This document shows, in pieces, positions 8,702 through 19,400 of a DNA stretch of 64,000 nt. The position numbers and the translations under genes are program-made. The notes under the pieces were generated by a model. It was not told the origin of the DNA and ran no database searches. It saw nothing but the letters and a program-made list of their open reading frames with translations. The DNA lies in NCBI GenBank assembly GCA_016716185.1, contig JADJWV010000002.1:1898501-1962500 (forward strand), read 5' to 3'. Source of the stretch: Saprospiraceae bacterium. Its GTDB lineage: Bacteria > Bacteroidota > Bacteroidia > Chitinophagales > Saprospiraceae. How positions within the stretch are numbered: the stretch's first letter is position 1; each line of letters opens with the position of its first letter.

Positions 8702-10255
8702 TTACATCTTGACAAGCAATTTTGTATTCTGGGTATGATCAGAGGCCAATCGAATAAAGTAATTGCCCGGTTTCAAATCTTCGATATTCAACTCCATTTG
8801 GTGTTGACCACTTTGCATTCTGCCTGAATACAACAATTTAATTTCTGAACCCAACGGATCAAATACACTGATCCTGATAAATTCATTTGCCGATTCAAAA
8901 GATAAATTGATTTTGCGTTCTGCAGGGTTTGGATAAGCATTGAATACAAATTTAAAATCTCTGCCCTGATCGTCATTGGCTACCGGAGAACAGCCTTCGA
9001 TGATTGGAAGCTTTTGGAACTCAGCAAACAGCAGTTCGCTGACCACAGAAGCAGGAAGCTCAAACCAGTCCATCAAAATGGAAGCATATACAGATCTGAA
9101 GTCATACTGCATGGCGACGCCTTCATCATTTCCAACAACGCTGTTTATAATTGGATTGGAACCAAGAATTCCGGGATTGATGCAATTCCCAAAAAGGAAT
9201 AGAGGAGCAGCCGAGCCATGATCGGTTCCGGTTGAATCGTTGGCCTTAATTCTTCTTCCAAATTCAGAAAAAGTCATTCCGATAACACGTTTCTCGTTGC
9301 CTGATTTTTCGATCTCTGATTGGAATCCCGCTATTGCTTCAGATACACTTTGTAACAAGTTGGCGTGTGTCCCGATTTCATGATCATCCGGATCGCATTG
9401 TGCGGAGTGCGTATCAAAGCCCCCAAGGCTCACTACATATACTTTTGTACGCATTCCACCTTTGATCAACTGAGCTACGATATTTAATTGGTCCAACAAC
9501 CTGTTTCCAGTGGTTGCAATGGTTCCACCTGCATTGGAATAAGCATCCTTGATTACATCCGTGTAGTCATTGGTTTGTTTAAAAGTGTTGATCAAGTACT
9601 TTAACTCGATGCCGTAGTTGGTCGTCGGGGGATTGTTTGCAAACTGCGGTTCTTCAATCAAAGCCATGGTGGCCGGATCGTTGATGGCCAGACTGAAGTT
9701 TGCAACAGGACCCTGGCAGGTTTGAGAAACCAATGATCCAATAGTGATCGCATGAGGATCAGGAAAATCCGCATTCGGGTAACCACCAGGATAGCTTGCA
9801 TGATCGTTGTAAAAATACCTTCCCAACCAACCTCTGGGTTCCATCTTCTCAGCACTGGAACCAGAAGTCCAGATATCGGTCGATCTGAAATGCGACCTGT
9901 TTTGATTTGGATATCCCACCGATTGAATCAGTCGAAGTTTGCCTGCATCGTATACGGATTTGAGTGCGCCCATTGATGGATGCAACGCCAGATCATCCCT
10001 TAGTTTTATCCCTAAAGTTTCTTTTATGAGAATTTTATTTCTCGCGATATCGAGGTTGGTGTACTGGTCCAATGGCAAAACCATGTTTAAACCATCATTA
10101 CCTCCGGTCATTTGGATCAAAACCAAAATGCGATCGTTGTCGGGATTTACAAAATCCAAAAATGAATTGCGAGCAACTGCACCCACAGGAATTCCGTTGA
10201 TCAGCATCGGAACCGAAGCTGCAGTACTGAGCTGTATAAAAGATCTTCTTTTCAT
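8702..10255 (-). CDS. DUF1501 protein with T9SS sorting tail
   Basis: This 517-residue DUF1501 protein (sulfatase-like fold, proposed to be secreted) begins MKRRSFIQLSTAASVPMLI, a twin-arginine-like or lipoprotein-like leader. The family motif GGNDGLNMVLPL is at about 51-62, followed by the HFRSTDIW and GFDTH(S) elements. The last 80 or so residues form a type A T9SS sorting domain (NAYPNPAERKINLSFES...). The gene starts 15 nt after the DUF1800 stop, so both are translated from one message. DUF1501-DUF1800 pairs are widespread in Bacteroidota and Planctomycetota, yet their function is not established. Here the tail points to cell-surface or released material. Confidence 0.85.
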   Translation of the reverse strand: MKRRSFIQLSTAASVPMLINGIPVGAVARNSFLDFVNPDNDRILVLIQMTGGNDGLNMVLPLDQYTNLDIARNKILIKETLGIKLRDDLALHPSMGALKSVYDAGKLRLIQSVGYPNQNRSHFRSTDIWTSGSSAEKMEPRGWLGRYFYNDHASYPGGYPNADFPDPHAITIGSLVSQTCQGPVANFSLAINDPATMALIEEPQFANNPPTTNYGIELKYLINTFKQTNDYTDVIKDAYSNAGGTIATTGNRLLDQLNIVAQLIKGGMRTKVYVVSLGGFDTHSAQCDPDDHEIGTHANLLQSVSEAIAGFQSEIEKSGNEKRVIGMTFSEFGRRIKANDSTGTDHGSAAPLFLFGNCINPGILGSNPIINSVVGNDEGVAMQYDFRSVYASILMDWFELPASVVSELLFAEFQKLPIIEGCSPVANDDQGRDFKFVFNAYPNPAERKINLSFESANEFIRISVFDPLGSEIKLLYSGRMQSGQHQMELNIEDLKPGNYFIRLASDHTQNTKLLVKM

Positions 10256-10269
10256 AGTATCATTCAGTT

Positions 10270-11946
10270 TTAACTTAAGTAATATTCAGGCATTGCTAAT
10301 AAAGATACGAACAACGGTTTAAGCCTGGTTTCTACGGCTGTTCGTGCCTGGGCATTTCCTGGATTTGCTTTATAATTATTCCAGGTACTGGCCCATTGAT
10401 TTTCATTCATTGGTCCTAAAAGCCTTGCTTTCAGGAAAGCTATTTGTTCGTTCTCGATGGGCTTTGGTAACAAATGCCCGACAACATCATCGATCAACAT
10501 CGTTGCATTCTGTGGTGCACTGAACTTTTCCACATATCCAATGAGATCCAGGCCAAATAACTGGCCTTGAATATTTCTTACCCTTCTGGTTTTGTTTGCC
10601 ATTGAAGTAGTGAATGCATTCCGGATGGGTAAGGTGACTGAATTCACCCAGATTTCGTGATAATTGGGTTCCTGATAGTATGGAGTCCAACCTGCCACGC
10701 TGGGAAGGTTAAAATACAACTGCTCCATTCCTGTTGTACTGCGATAAAGATCGAGGAATAAATTATATTTATCTGTAGTTGTCGTAGGTGCATTCAGACC
10801 CATCGTTTTTGCGGTATTGAACACAAATTCGTATGGCATTCTAATAAGGCTACCCAATGCTTCATCTGTATAAAAATGTTCGCTGGCCAATAAGGTCCTG
10901 ACTACAGGAGCAATATCAAATCCATTGGCAATTAGTACATCGGCAAGGCCTTCAATAATTTGATTTTTAATATCCTCGCTCACTTTGTAATAGACAAAAT
11001 ATCGATAAAGTTTGGTACAAATAAACGTGGCTGCTTCCCTCTTTTCGAACAATAAGTTTACCACATCTTTATACTCTTCTGCCCCGTTATTATTAATTGT
11101 TTTATTGCCAAAGCGATGAGAAAGCTGCTTGACTGAGGTATCATGTTGCCCTGCATTAAACTGCACTTTGGGATAAATATTTGCATCTCTCCTGTCTATG
11201 CCCCAACCAGTTAAAGCCTTGGCAAGCGCCAAAACATCTTGTTCTGTAAATGTAGTATAATCACCAGGCCCTGCCAGTTCACCTTTTCCAAGAGTAAAAA
11301 GCTCCATGAGCTCTCTTGCATAGTTTTCATTGGGTGCCCTTTTGAGATTTTGCGCACCATTCAAATAGATCAACATGGCTTTATCGATGGTAATTTGTTT
11401 GGTGAGTTCTTTAAAGTTACCAAGGGCATTCGATCTCAAAAGTTTTATATAATCATAACTGTATCGGGGATCATAAATCTCCGAAACCACGAAGTGATTA
11501 TGCCAGAATAGTGTCATCTTTTCAGTAATCGATACCCCTTCGTTAAAGATCAATTGCATCAACCAGGAAAAAAGAGAATTTTCCTTTAAATTCACAAGTC
11601 CCTGCACTTCTGGATGCAGATTTTTATCTACCCAAACATCATCCAGATTGAGATCCGGATCATCGGGTGTATTCGAATACAAAACGGGAGGTGCCGGGTC
11701 CGGTTGTTTTACAAACAACTTGTCCAGAGTTAATTCAAGTCCATCAGACACGGCCTGTTGGATTTGGGCATGACTGGGTCCAAACATAGCCCGTCTTAAG
11801 AGGTGCGCGGCAGATTGATAATTCCAGGGTCCTGAATAGGGACTCAATCCTCCGGCAACCGGTAGTGCATCTTCCTGGAGTTTCCAGCCGGAAGTGGCTG
11901 CTGATTCGACTCCAAAAAACTTTTTCAATGTGGCTCTTCTGTCCAT
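10270..11946 (-). CDS. DUF1800 family protein
   Basis: First gene of the pair, 558 residues. Family hallmarks are HLLRRAMFGPSHAQIQQAV (about 48-66), EKMTLFWHNHFVV (about 142-154), the NYARELMELFTLG element (about 204-216), and ALTGWGIDR. The N-terminus (MDRRATLKKFFG) resembles a short Tat-like leader but lacks a convincing hydrophobic stretch. DUF1800 genes are nearly always next to DUF1501 genes, as here, and the products are thought to act together outside the cytoplasm; the activity is unknown. About 180 nt separates it from the divergent ferredoxin reductase gene, leaving room for both promoters. Confidence 0.85.
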   Translation of the reverse strand: MDRRATLKKFFGVESAATSGWKLQEDALPVAGGLSPYSGPWNYQSAAHLLRRAMFGPSHAQIQQAVSDGLELTLDKLFVKQPDPAPPVLYSNTPDDPDLNLDDVWVDKNLHPEVQGLVNLKENSLFSWLMQLIFNEGVSITEKMTLFWHNHFVVSEIYDPRYSYDYIKLLRSNALGNFKELTKQITIDKAMLIYLNGAQNLKRAPNENYARELMELFTLGKGELAGPGDYTTFTEQDVLALAKALTGWGIDRRDANIYPKVQFNAGQHDTSVKQLSHRFGNKTINNNGAEEYKDVVNLLFEKREAATFICTKLYRYFVYYKVSEDIKNQIIEGLADVLIANGFDIAPVVRTLLASEHFYTDEALGSLIRMPYEFVFNTAKTMGLNAPTTTTDKYNLFLDLYRSTTGMEQLYFNLPSVAGWTPYYQEPNYHEIWVNSVTLPIRNAFTTSMANKTRRVRNIQGQLFGLDLIGYVEKFSAPQNATMLIDDVVGHLLPKPIENEQIAFLKARLLGPMNENQWASTWNNYKANPGNAQARTAVETRLKPLFVSLLAMPEYYLS

Positions 11947-12104
11947 TATTTAAAATCTTAAGGTGTAAAAAATTTTTTAATTACTCAATGTTGACTCTTA
12001 TTAAACGGAAAAGTTTAATAAAATCTAAAGATATGGTTAAAATTTCTTGTGAAAAGTTAAAAAATTATGATTCCCCGGTCAGGTTTTGCGCGGTTACATT
12101 TGTG

Positions 12105-12112
12105 TAGCTTTG
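12105..12112 (+). promoter_or_regulatory. Promoter -7 box of the ferredoxin reductase operon
   Basis: TAGCTTTG fits TAnnTTTG exactly and lies 13 nt before the ATG. A TTTG at 12085-12088 could be the -33 element, although the spacing of 16 nt is shorter than the usual 19-21. Confidence 0.6.
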
Positions 12113-12125
12113 CGGCTTCTTAACT

Positions 12126-13127
12126 ATGGATAAAACCGATATTATTATCATTGGAGCCGGGCCGTGTGGTTTGTTTACCGTATTTGAAGCTGGCCTCTTA
12201 AAGTTAAAATGTCATCTCGTCGATTATTTACCTGCCCCGGGTGGCCAGTTGTCTGAGATCTATCCGAAGAAACCCATTTACGATATTCCGGGACATCCCA
12301 TGATCCTGGCTAAAGATTTGGTTTCCAATCTGCTTGAACAAATTGAACCTTTTAATCCTCAATTTACACTGGGAGAGCGGGTCGAAAGTCTTGAAAAAAG
12401 TGAAGCAGGGATGTTCTTGCTGAAAACACATACCGGTACCACATTGCAGGCTCCTGTAGTCATCATTGCAGCCGGACTGGGTTGCTTTGAACCCAGGAAA
12501 CCCGAAATTTCCAATCTGTCTGAATACGAAACAAAGGGAGTAGACTATATCGTCAAGGAACCTGAATTATTCAGGAATAAAAAACTGGTGATTGCCGGTG
12601 GTGGAGACAGCGCTTTGGATTGGTGTATTCATTTATCAGATCTGGCAGAACAGATAACCCTGGTTCACCGGAGAACGGAATTCAGAGCTGCTCCCGAATC
12701 GATTTCCAAACTTGCGGAACTGGAAGCTGAAAAAAAGTTACAGATCATCCTGAATGCTGAGGTTACTGAATTGAAAGGCGACCAACATTTGCAATCGGTT
12801 GCAATAAAGTCTGAAACCGGAATTCTGGAGCTGGAATGTGATCATTTCCTGCCTTTGTTTGGGCTCAGTCCGAAACTTGGGCCTATATCTGATTGGGGGC
12901 TAGCTGTTGATAAAAACGCCATTACCGTGAATCCTACAGACTACAGCACCAATGTTGAAGGTATATTCGCTGTAGGAGACATCAATACGTATGAAGGGAA
13001 ACTAAAACTGATCTTATGTGGATTTCACGAAGCTACACTTGCCGTTCAATCGGCTTATAAAATTATCCACAAAGGTCAAAAGCCAAGTTTTAAATACACC
13101 ACTGTAACAGGCATCAACAAAATCTAA
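12126..13127 (+). CDS. Ferredoxin-NADP reductase, thioredoxin-reductase-like type
   Basis: This flavoprotein passes electrons between NADPH and a ferredoxin. The FAD dinucleotide fold begins IIIIGAGPCGLFTVFEAG (about 6-23), and PGGQLSEIYPKKPIYDIPG (about 38-56) is the family signature. A second Rossmann motif, VIAGGGDSALDW (about 157-168), binds NADPH. GIFAVGDI near 280 is the second FAD contact. The redox CxxC of true thioredoxin reductases is absent, which separates it from TrxB and points to the YumC-type reductase. It is followed 28 nt later by a 2Fe-2S ferredoxin, its likely partner, and shares a promoter with it. Confidence 0.85.
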   Translation: MDKTDIIIIGAGPCGLFTVFEAGLLKLKCHLVDYLPAPGGQLSEIYPKKPIYDIPGHPMILAKDLVSNLLEQIEPFNPQFTLGERVESLEKSEAGMFLLKTHTGTTLQAPVVIIAAGLGCFEPRKPEISNLSEYETKGVDYIVKEPELFRNKKLVIAGGGDSALDWCIHLSDLAEQITLVHRRTEFRAAPESISKLAELEAEKKLQIILNAEVTELKGDQHLQSVAIKSETGILELECDHFLPLFGLSPKLGPISDWGLAVDKNAITVNPTDYSTNVEGIFAVGDINTYEGKLKLILCGFHEATLAVQSAYKIIHKGQKPSFKYTTVTGINKI

Positions 13128-13155
13128 AACATTCCGTTAATATTGGATCACACGG

Positions 13156-13473
13156 ATGGATACCTTACTCATTAAAGTCATTGACAAGAATAAACAAGTT
13201 CAGGAACTCGAACTTCCCAACGATCCCGCGTATTCGCTGATGGAATTGTTCCGTGCCTGCGAACTCCCGGTTTTAGGCACTTGTGGCGGCATGGCGCTTT
13301 GTGCTTCCTGCCATATCTTCGTACATTCAGCAACTCTGCTTCCGCCGATGAACGACGATGAAAAACAATTGTTGGACAGCCTTCCAAACAGCCAGGAAAA
13401 TTCCAGGCTTTCATGTCAGATTCCGGTATCAGAAAATATCAACGGATTGGTCTGTGAATTGGCATCTGAATAA
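13156..13473 (+). CDS. 2Fe-2S ferredoxin, adrenodoxin-like
   Basis: This 105-residue electron carrier has the plant/adrenodoxin-type cluster site GTCGGMALCASCH (C-x5-C-x2-C, about residues 42-53). The fourth cysteine is in RLSCQIP near 90. The surrounding beta-grasp pattern and the acidic stretch NDDEKQLLD are typical of adrenodoxin-like ferredoxins that serve biosynthetic reactions or iron-sulfur assembly. It lies immediately downstream of a ferredoxin-NADP reductase and almost certainly accepts electrons from it. The final electron acceptor is not encoded nearby. Confidence 0.85.
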   Translation: MDTLLIKVIDKNKQVQELELPNDPAYSLMELFRACELPVLGTCGGMALCASCHIFVHSATLLPPMNDDEKQLLDSLPNSQENSRLSCQIPVSENINGLVCELASE

Positions 13474-13496
13474 ATGCATTCCCTTCAAAAAAGACT

Positions 13497-14342
13497 TCAG
13501 GCTTTATTCTCGAGCAACAAAATGATTTTCGAAATTATTTTGTCCTTTAAATTATGGTGGGAAATAGACTTATCAGCATGTCTGAAAATATAATCAATAC
13601 TCAGAGAAATGCAATCCCTGGTCATGTTGCTAAAATAAACTTTAATACTTTGTATTAGAGCTTCTGAAACCAATTCACGTGTTGCTTTTTCAATGATTTC
13701 CTCGATTTCCCTACGCTTTCCTGCTATGGTAATTGGCAGTTCCATGTCGAGATGCAAACAGTAACTTTCCTTTTGGCTAAAATTAATGATGTCGCTAAAA
13801 TATGCCGAAGAGTTTGGGATGTTGATCAATTGATTGTTATTTGATAAAACGATTTTATGAATATTAAGATCGTGTACTCTCCCCTCTTTGTCTTTTATTT
13901 TCACATAATCTCCAATGGCTATATCTCTCGAAAAACTTAAATTAATGCCACATATGACATCCATTACCAATTCCTTCGAAATGATGGCAAGCGCTGCAGC
14001 AACGATACTCAAGGCAGTCAGAAGTTCTTTGAGTTTCAAGCCAAAGATTCCAAGCATTAATAAAACAAATGCAAAAACAGTGACCAGATAATAGATGTTC
14101 CGTAAACCGATAATGACGTTATCTGAAAACTTATGTCCCAGTTTTTTTCGCTTCCTGTATATGTATTGGGTCAAGCGGATAACTATATTCAAAGAAAGCC
14201 AGAAAACACCAAACGTAAACAAGGATCTCAGCAAATGAGATTCTTCGATCCTTGCCTCAAGAATTTCACTACCCAGGCCTTCTTTGATACCGATTAAAGC
14301 CAGAAGCAGGCATAATTTTAAAATAAACTTTACAAAAATCAT
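13497..14342 (-). CDS. MscS-like mechanosensitive channel
   Basis: The 281-residue protein has three to four N-terminal membrane helices followed by the MscS pore helix, rich in small residues (LSIVAAALAIISKELVMDV). The beta domain with GDYVKIKDKEGRVHDLNI then follows, and an alpha/beta C-terminus. This family opens under membrane tension to release solutes during osmotic down-shock. The ATG at 14342 is preferred over a TTG at 14363, as it places the start just before the first helix. It lies 36 nt after the OmpA lipoprotein gene on the same strand and may be co-transcribed with it, and it ends 23 nt from the convergent ferredoxin gene. Confidence 0.8.
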   Translation of the reverse strand: MIFVKFILKLCLLLALIGIKEGLGSEILEARIEESHLLRSLFTFGVFWLSLNIVIRLTQYIYRKRKKLGHKFSDNVIIGLRNIYYLVTVFAFVLLMLGIFGLKLKELLTALSIVAAALAIISKELVMDVICGINLSFSRDIAIGDYVKIKDKEGRVHDLNIHKIVLSNNNQLINIPNSSAYFSDIINFSQKESYCLHLDMELPITIAGKRREIEEIIEKATRELVSEALIQSIKVYFSNMTRDCISLSIDYIFRHADKSISHHNLKDKIISKIILLLENKA

Positions 14343-14378
14343 TTCAAATAATTCACATGGCAATATACCGAATCTATT

Positions 14379-16340
14379 TTACTTATCGGGTATCAACTGA
14401 AAGGTCGACCGTCTGTTGAACTGGTGTTGGGTTTCTGTACAAAGCTGACATTCGCACGAAGCCGCTGGAAATTCTGAACCAAAGCCTTTATAGGTCATTC
14501 TGGTTTCAGCAACGCCATTTTGCTGCAACCATTGAACTGCTGAACGAGCTCTTTTTTCAGACAGCTCCTTATTGTAATCCGGGAGCCCCCGACAATCTGT
14601 GTGTGAACCTATTAAAACATTCACTTTAGGATTCTTAAGCATGATATCCCTCAATTCCAAAAGGGAGGCAACGGCATCTTCCCTGATATCCCACTTATCA
14701 AAATCGTAGTATAATTCTTTCAGTAAAAATTCTTTGTTGTATACTAAAGGAATTAATTCATAAACCAATTCCATCGTGAAAGTACTATCCCGATCCAACA
14801 CAGGAGCATCAGGTGTTGCAAACATGATATCCCGGTTAAGATATCCAGGCCTGGTTATAACAAATTCGAATTTCGTATCCTGTTGTAATTTCAGGGTTAA
14901 TATTTTACCAGAACCTGTATTAAAGTTCATTTTACTGGACTTGTCGATAAAGTTTATACTATCCAATATTTTCTGCTCAGAACCAGCATATGAACCAGGT
15001 TCAACAAATTTAATTTTTGCCAGGATCTCGAATTTGTAATTCGGCTTTTCAGGCCACGGACTGGTTTCTTCAACCTTTTCGCTAACAGATACCATGTAAA
15101 TACGATCCAAGCCGGAATCGCCTCTGTTGGAAGAAAAATATGCACGCATCACTTCCCTTTCCTTTCGCGGTGATGCGGTATCTACAAAAAAATGAAAATC
15201 ATCGGCTTCTGAATTGATTGGATTCCTTAAATTGACTGGCGGTGCCCACTGTCCTGTTGAAGTTAAGTGCGTTTTAAATATATCTAAACCTCCCATGCCG
15301 GTGATCCCGGAACTGCTAAAAAATAGCGTATCGCCATACCACACCGGAAAAACTTCATCGCCATCAGTATTGATACTTTCACCAAAATTGACAGGATCAG
15401 ACCAATCCTCTCCGCTTTTAATCATATAAAACAAATCAAATTTACCTTCGCCTTTTATGTGATCAGAACTAAACACAAATATGGAATCGGAAGCATGCAT
15501 GGCAGGATGCATCTGACTGGAAGGTTCTTCAAAAAAAATCATTTCTTCAGGTTCAGACCAGGACTGTCTATTTCGAGTGCTTTCATAAATTTTGCATAAC
15601 TCCTTTCCATTAATAATTTTATCGCAGCGCGTCATAAAAAATCGCATGGACTTATCACTATAACAAAAGGCACCTTCGTTAGCAGGTGAATTAAAAAAAT
15701 CAAAAGATTTCACTGTCTCCCCAGCTTTGACAAATAAATCTGAAAATGGTCTTCCGGTCCATTCGAATTTATTTTTTTGCTTTAAAGTTTCTTTCCATTT
15801 TTCAGCAACAAACAACCATTCATCACCTGAAAATTTTTGATAACCGTAAGCGCTTCCATCAAAATTTAAACCACGAACTTCAGAAACCTGGTAGCTGTAA
15901 TTGGTGGGAGTTTGAGACCATTGCTGCATGAGCTTGCAAATCTGAATGTCTTTTCTAACTTCAGAGGGTCTCTTAATTTCATCGCCGTACAGTCCAAAAG
16001 CATTAGCCGCAGCTTCATACTCTCCATTAAATTTGAGCGCAACGGCATATTCCCTCAAGGCATCCGGTCCGAAATTCAGATCATACGCCGTCCTGAACCA
16101 ATACAAAGCCTGGGTATAATCGGAAGCGAATTTGGCACATAAACCCAATTTATATGCTTTCTCAGCTTTTTCAGCTTCGCTAGGGGACTGTGTATACTCT
16201 GATTTATAAAACGATGCTGCTTTGGCATACTGTTTTACACTAAATGCCTGATCACCAGTTCGGATCTTGTATTGATAACTACAAGAGTACAAACAAACTA
16301 TAAAAAACACTATGAATATCCTTGAATTCATCAGATCCAT
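14379..16340 (-). CDS. OmpA-family lipoprotein with TPR and PD40 repeats
   Basis: This 653-residue outer-membrane lipoprotein has a signal peptide ending at the lipobox-like YSCS, with Cys about residue 20. It continues with TPR-like helices (about 30-130) and PD40/WD40-like beta-propeller repeats (about 190-420), followed by a linker. The C-terminal OmpA peptidoglycan-binding domain contains YYDFDKWDIREDAV and GSHTDCRGLPDYN, with the late NRRSTFQL. This architecture is shared by PorE-like components of the T9SS and gliding apparatus, which tie the secretion ring to peptidoglycan, but also by unrelated OmpA proteins. The T9SS link is therefore inference, made plausible by the many sorting-tail proteins in the window. 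Confidence 0.8.
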   Translation of the reverse strand: MDLMNSRIFIVFFIVCLYSCSYQYKIRTGDQAFSVKQYAKAASFYKSEYTQSPSEAEKAEKAYKLGLCAKFASDYTQALYWFRTAYDLNFGPDALREYAVALKFNGEYEAAANAFGLYGDEIKRPSEVRKDIQICKLMQQWSQTPTNYSYQVSEVRGLNFDGSAYGYQKFSGDEWLFVAEKWKETLKQKNKFEWTGRPFSDLFVKAGETVKSFDFFNSPANEGAFCYSDKSMRFFMTRCDKIINGKELCKIYESTRNRQSWSEPEEMIFFEEPSSQMHPAMHASDSIFVFSSDHIKGEGKFDLFYMIKSGEDWSDPVNFGESINTDGDEVFPVWYGDTLFFSSSGITGMGGLDIFKTHLTSTGQWAPPVNLRNPINSEADDFHFFVDTASPRKEREVMRAYFSSNRGDSGLDRIYMVSVSEKVEETSPWPEKPNYKFEILAKIKFVEPGSYAGSEQKILDSINFIDKSSKMNFNTGSGKILTLKLQQDTKFEFVITRPGYLNRDIMFATPDAPVLDRDSTFTMELVYELIPLVYNKEFLLKELYYDFDKWDIREDAVASLLELRDIMLKNPKVNVLIGSHTDCRGLPDYNKELSEKRARSAVQWLQQNGVAETRMTYKGFGSEFPAASCECQLCTETQHQFNRRSTFQLIPDK

Positions 16341-16432
16341 TCGACATTATTCAAACAAGGATAACGAAAATTCGTTCGAAGATTTTATGATTGTATATAA
16401 AATACTGAGTCCGGTAAAACAATTTAACAAAT

Positions 16433-16457
16433 AAGCCCCTTGAAATTCAAGAGGCTT
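16433..16457 (-). terminator. Terminator-like hairpin after secDF
   Basis: AAGCC(C)CTTGAA pairs with TTCAAG(A)GGCTT, an 11-12 bp arm with one mismatch and almost no loop, 16 nt beyond the secDF stop. The minus-strand tail is T-rich (TATTTGTTAAATT) rather than a clean T run. Confidence 0.55.
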
Positions 16458-16472
16458 TCGTGTATTGCGTTT

Positions 16473-19400
16473 TTATACTTTTGACAACTGCCGGGTTGTT
16501 TTTGCCTTAATTTTTTTGGCCGTGTATTTCAGATTCGTTTTCAAGTCAACGATAATTGGCGTTGCTACAAAGATGGAAGAATAAGTTCCAACGATGATAC
16601 CAACAACCAATGCAAAACAAAAGCCTTTGGTACTTGCTCCTCCGAATAAGAACAATATAATAATGGTCAATAATGTGGCTAAAGATGTATTAATTGTTCT
16701 TGACAAGGTTAAAGATACCGCCTCATTAATCAATTCCCTATCCGTTTTTTGCGATTCAAATCCAAGATGTTCTTTGATCCGGTCGAACACGATAACGGTA
16801 TCATTTATAGAATACCCTATAACAGTCAAAATTGCAGCTATCAAAGCCTGATCTACTTCCATAGAGAAATTTAAAATCCCATGCAGCAAAGAAAATGCAC
16901 CCAAAGTTATGATCGTATCGTGTGCAAGCGCAATGATGGCTCCTGCACTATACTGCCATTTGTAGAACCTGAAAAGGATATAAATAAATATGACGATAAG
17001 AGCAATTATGATGGCTTTTATAGCAGAACTTTTAATATCGTCAGCAATGATGGGACCCACCTGACTGAATGAAACAATATGAGTACCTGAAGATTCATTA
17101 TTGATAAAATCTTCGTATTTCATATTACCGCCACTCATTTCATTGATGCCTTCAAATAATTTCTGGTTAACGCGTTCTGCAACATCCGGAGCATTTTCGT
17201 TTATTAAATACGAAGTTGTAATGTTAAATGTATTTTTGGTATCCACACTTTTTACTACAGGATTAGTACCAAATGATTTTGTCAATGCCTGGCGTATGGT
17301 TTCTGCCTCAACATCAGATGAAAAAGTAACATTATAGGAATATCCTCCTTTAAACTCCACACCCAGCTCAAATCCTCTGGTGAAGAACGAAACAAAACTC
17401 ACGATGATCAGCAGGCCGGAAAACATATATGCATATTTTCTGGAACCCACCCAGTCAAAATTCACATTCTTAAATGCTCTAGCTGTTAAATTACTTGCGA
17501 AAGAAATAGAATTTCCTTTTACGCCTACCCACCAATCCAGTACCAAACGGGAAACCAACACAGCTGTGAACAGGGAGAAAATAATACCAATGATCAGTAC
17601 AATTCCAAACCCTTTAATCGGTCCAAGACCATAAACAAATAAAACAATGGATGTTAGTATTGTCGTTACGTTGGAGTCAATAATAGCCGAATAAGAATGT
17701 GCAAATCCTTCTTTAATCGCATCCAACATGGTCCTTCCCGAAGCAAGTTCTTCCTTGATCCTTTCGAAGATAACCACATTCGCATCGACAGCCATACCCA
17801 TAGTTAATACCAAACCGGCAATACCTGGAAGGGTCAGAACGGTACCAAACGAAGCCAGGGTTCCCAATATAAAAAGGACGTTAAGCAACAAACAAAGAAT
17901 TGCAACAAAACCACTCGTTGTATAATAGACAACCATAAACAGCATGACCAGCAAAAAGCCTCCGATAATTGACCAAAGGGATTTGCTGATATTTTCTTTA
18001 CCAAGAGAAGGCCCAACCAAAGACTCCTGAACAATCAAAGCTTTGGCAGGAAGTTTACCAACCTGCAGAATATTGGCCAAATCTTTCGCCTCGTCGATGG
18101 TGAAATTTCCGGAAATTTGAGAGTTACCACCTAAAATTGGCTCGCGAACGCTTGGACATGATACCACTTCATCGTCCAGCACAATCGCGATTTCGCGTTT
18201 GTTGTCATTGGCCGCACGAGTAGTCATTTCTCCCCAGGTCTTTGCGCCTTTATTGTCCATGGTTAGGGAAACTACGACCTCCCCTGTAAGATTATCCGGA
18301 TTTGCAGAAGCTCTTGCTATCCTTTCGCCATCCAATGGTGCCGCAGACAATCCTGGTTTCTTTTTAATGGCGTATACATTGTATTTATTAGACGGTTGTG
18401 TTTCTCCCTGAACTTTATAGGGTTTGGCTTCAATTCTGAATTCGAGATCCGAAGGAAAAATAGCCTGTATTTCGGGCATACTTACCAATTCTAAAAATCG
18501 CTTCCTGTTGGATTTTTCTACCGAACCAATGATGGCTGTATAACCCGCTGCCGGACTGGTTGGAGAAAGCACAGAAAGCAGAGGACCTTTATCTGCAAGC
18601 AAATCATTTTTTATGGTGTCCGTTCCAACCTTTACAGAATCAATTACATTCCCAAGAGAATCTCTGGTATAATCATAACGATCGACTAACTTGAAATCAT
18701 CCTCAACGGAAGACGTATCTCCTTTATCAAGAGCTGATAATTTCTTATCTGCATTGACTATGCCGTCAAATACACCTGGATCTGTATTTCGGTAAACATC
18801 CCAAAACTCGAGTTTAGCACTGGCCTGCAAGTATTTTCTGGCTCTTTCGGGATTATCAATACCCGGGAGTTCGACAACGATCATGTCCCTGGTTTTATCG
18901 AGGGATACGTTGGGCTGAGTTACACCCAGTTTATCGATCCTGTCTTTCAAACGTTTAAAAGTGAGGTCTACCGTTTCATTGGCTACTTCTCTTAATATTC
19001 TTGCGACATCGAGATCGGATGTTTCAAAATTGATGCGATCTTTCAGGGAAGCACCTCTTGAAAAAACAGAGGCCAAACTTCTCCCGTTAGATTCTTTCTT
19101 AAATTCTTCTACGAACAAAGTGATAAAGTCCTGCTGACTGCTTCGCATCCGTTCATTTGCATTCGAGATTGCTTTTCGGAAAGCCGGATCCTGCGAATTC
19201 CCTGCCAATGATATGATCAAATCAGTCAGATCAATCTGGAGAATGGTGCTCATTCCTCCTTTTAGATCCAGACCCAAAGCCAACTGTTGTTTCTTAAGAT
19301 CGTGGTATGTGAATTCCTTAATAAGAGGAATACTGAAGATTTTTTCACTGGAAATGGAATCCAGGTATTTCACTCTGGCAACCTTCTGAGCCGCCTGACG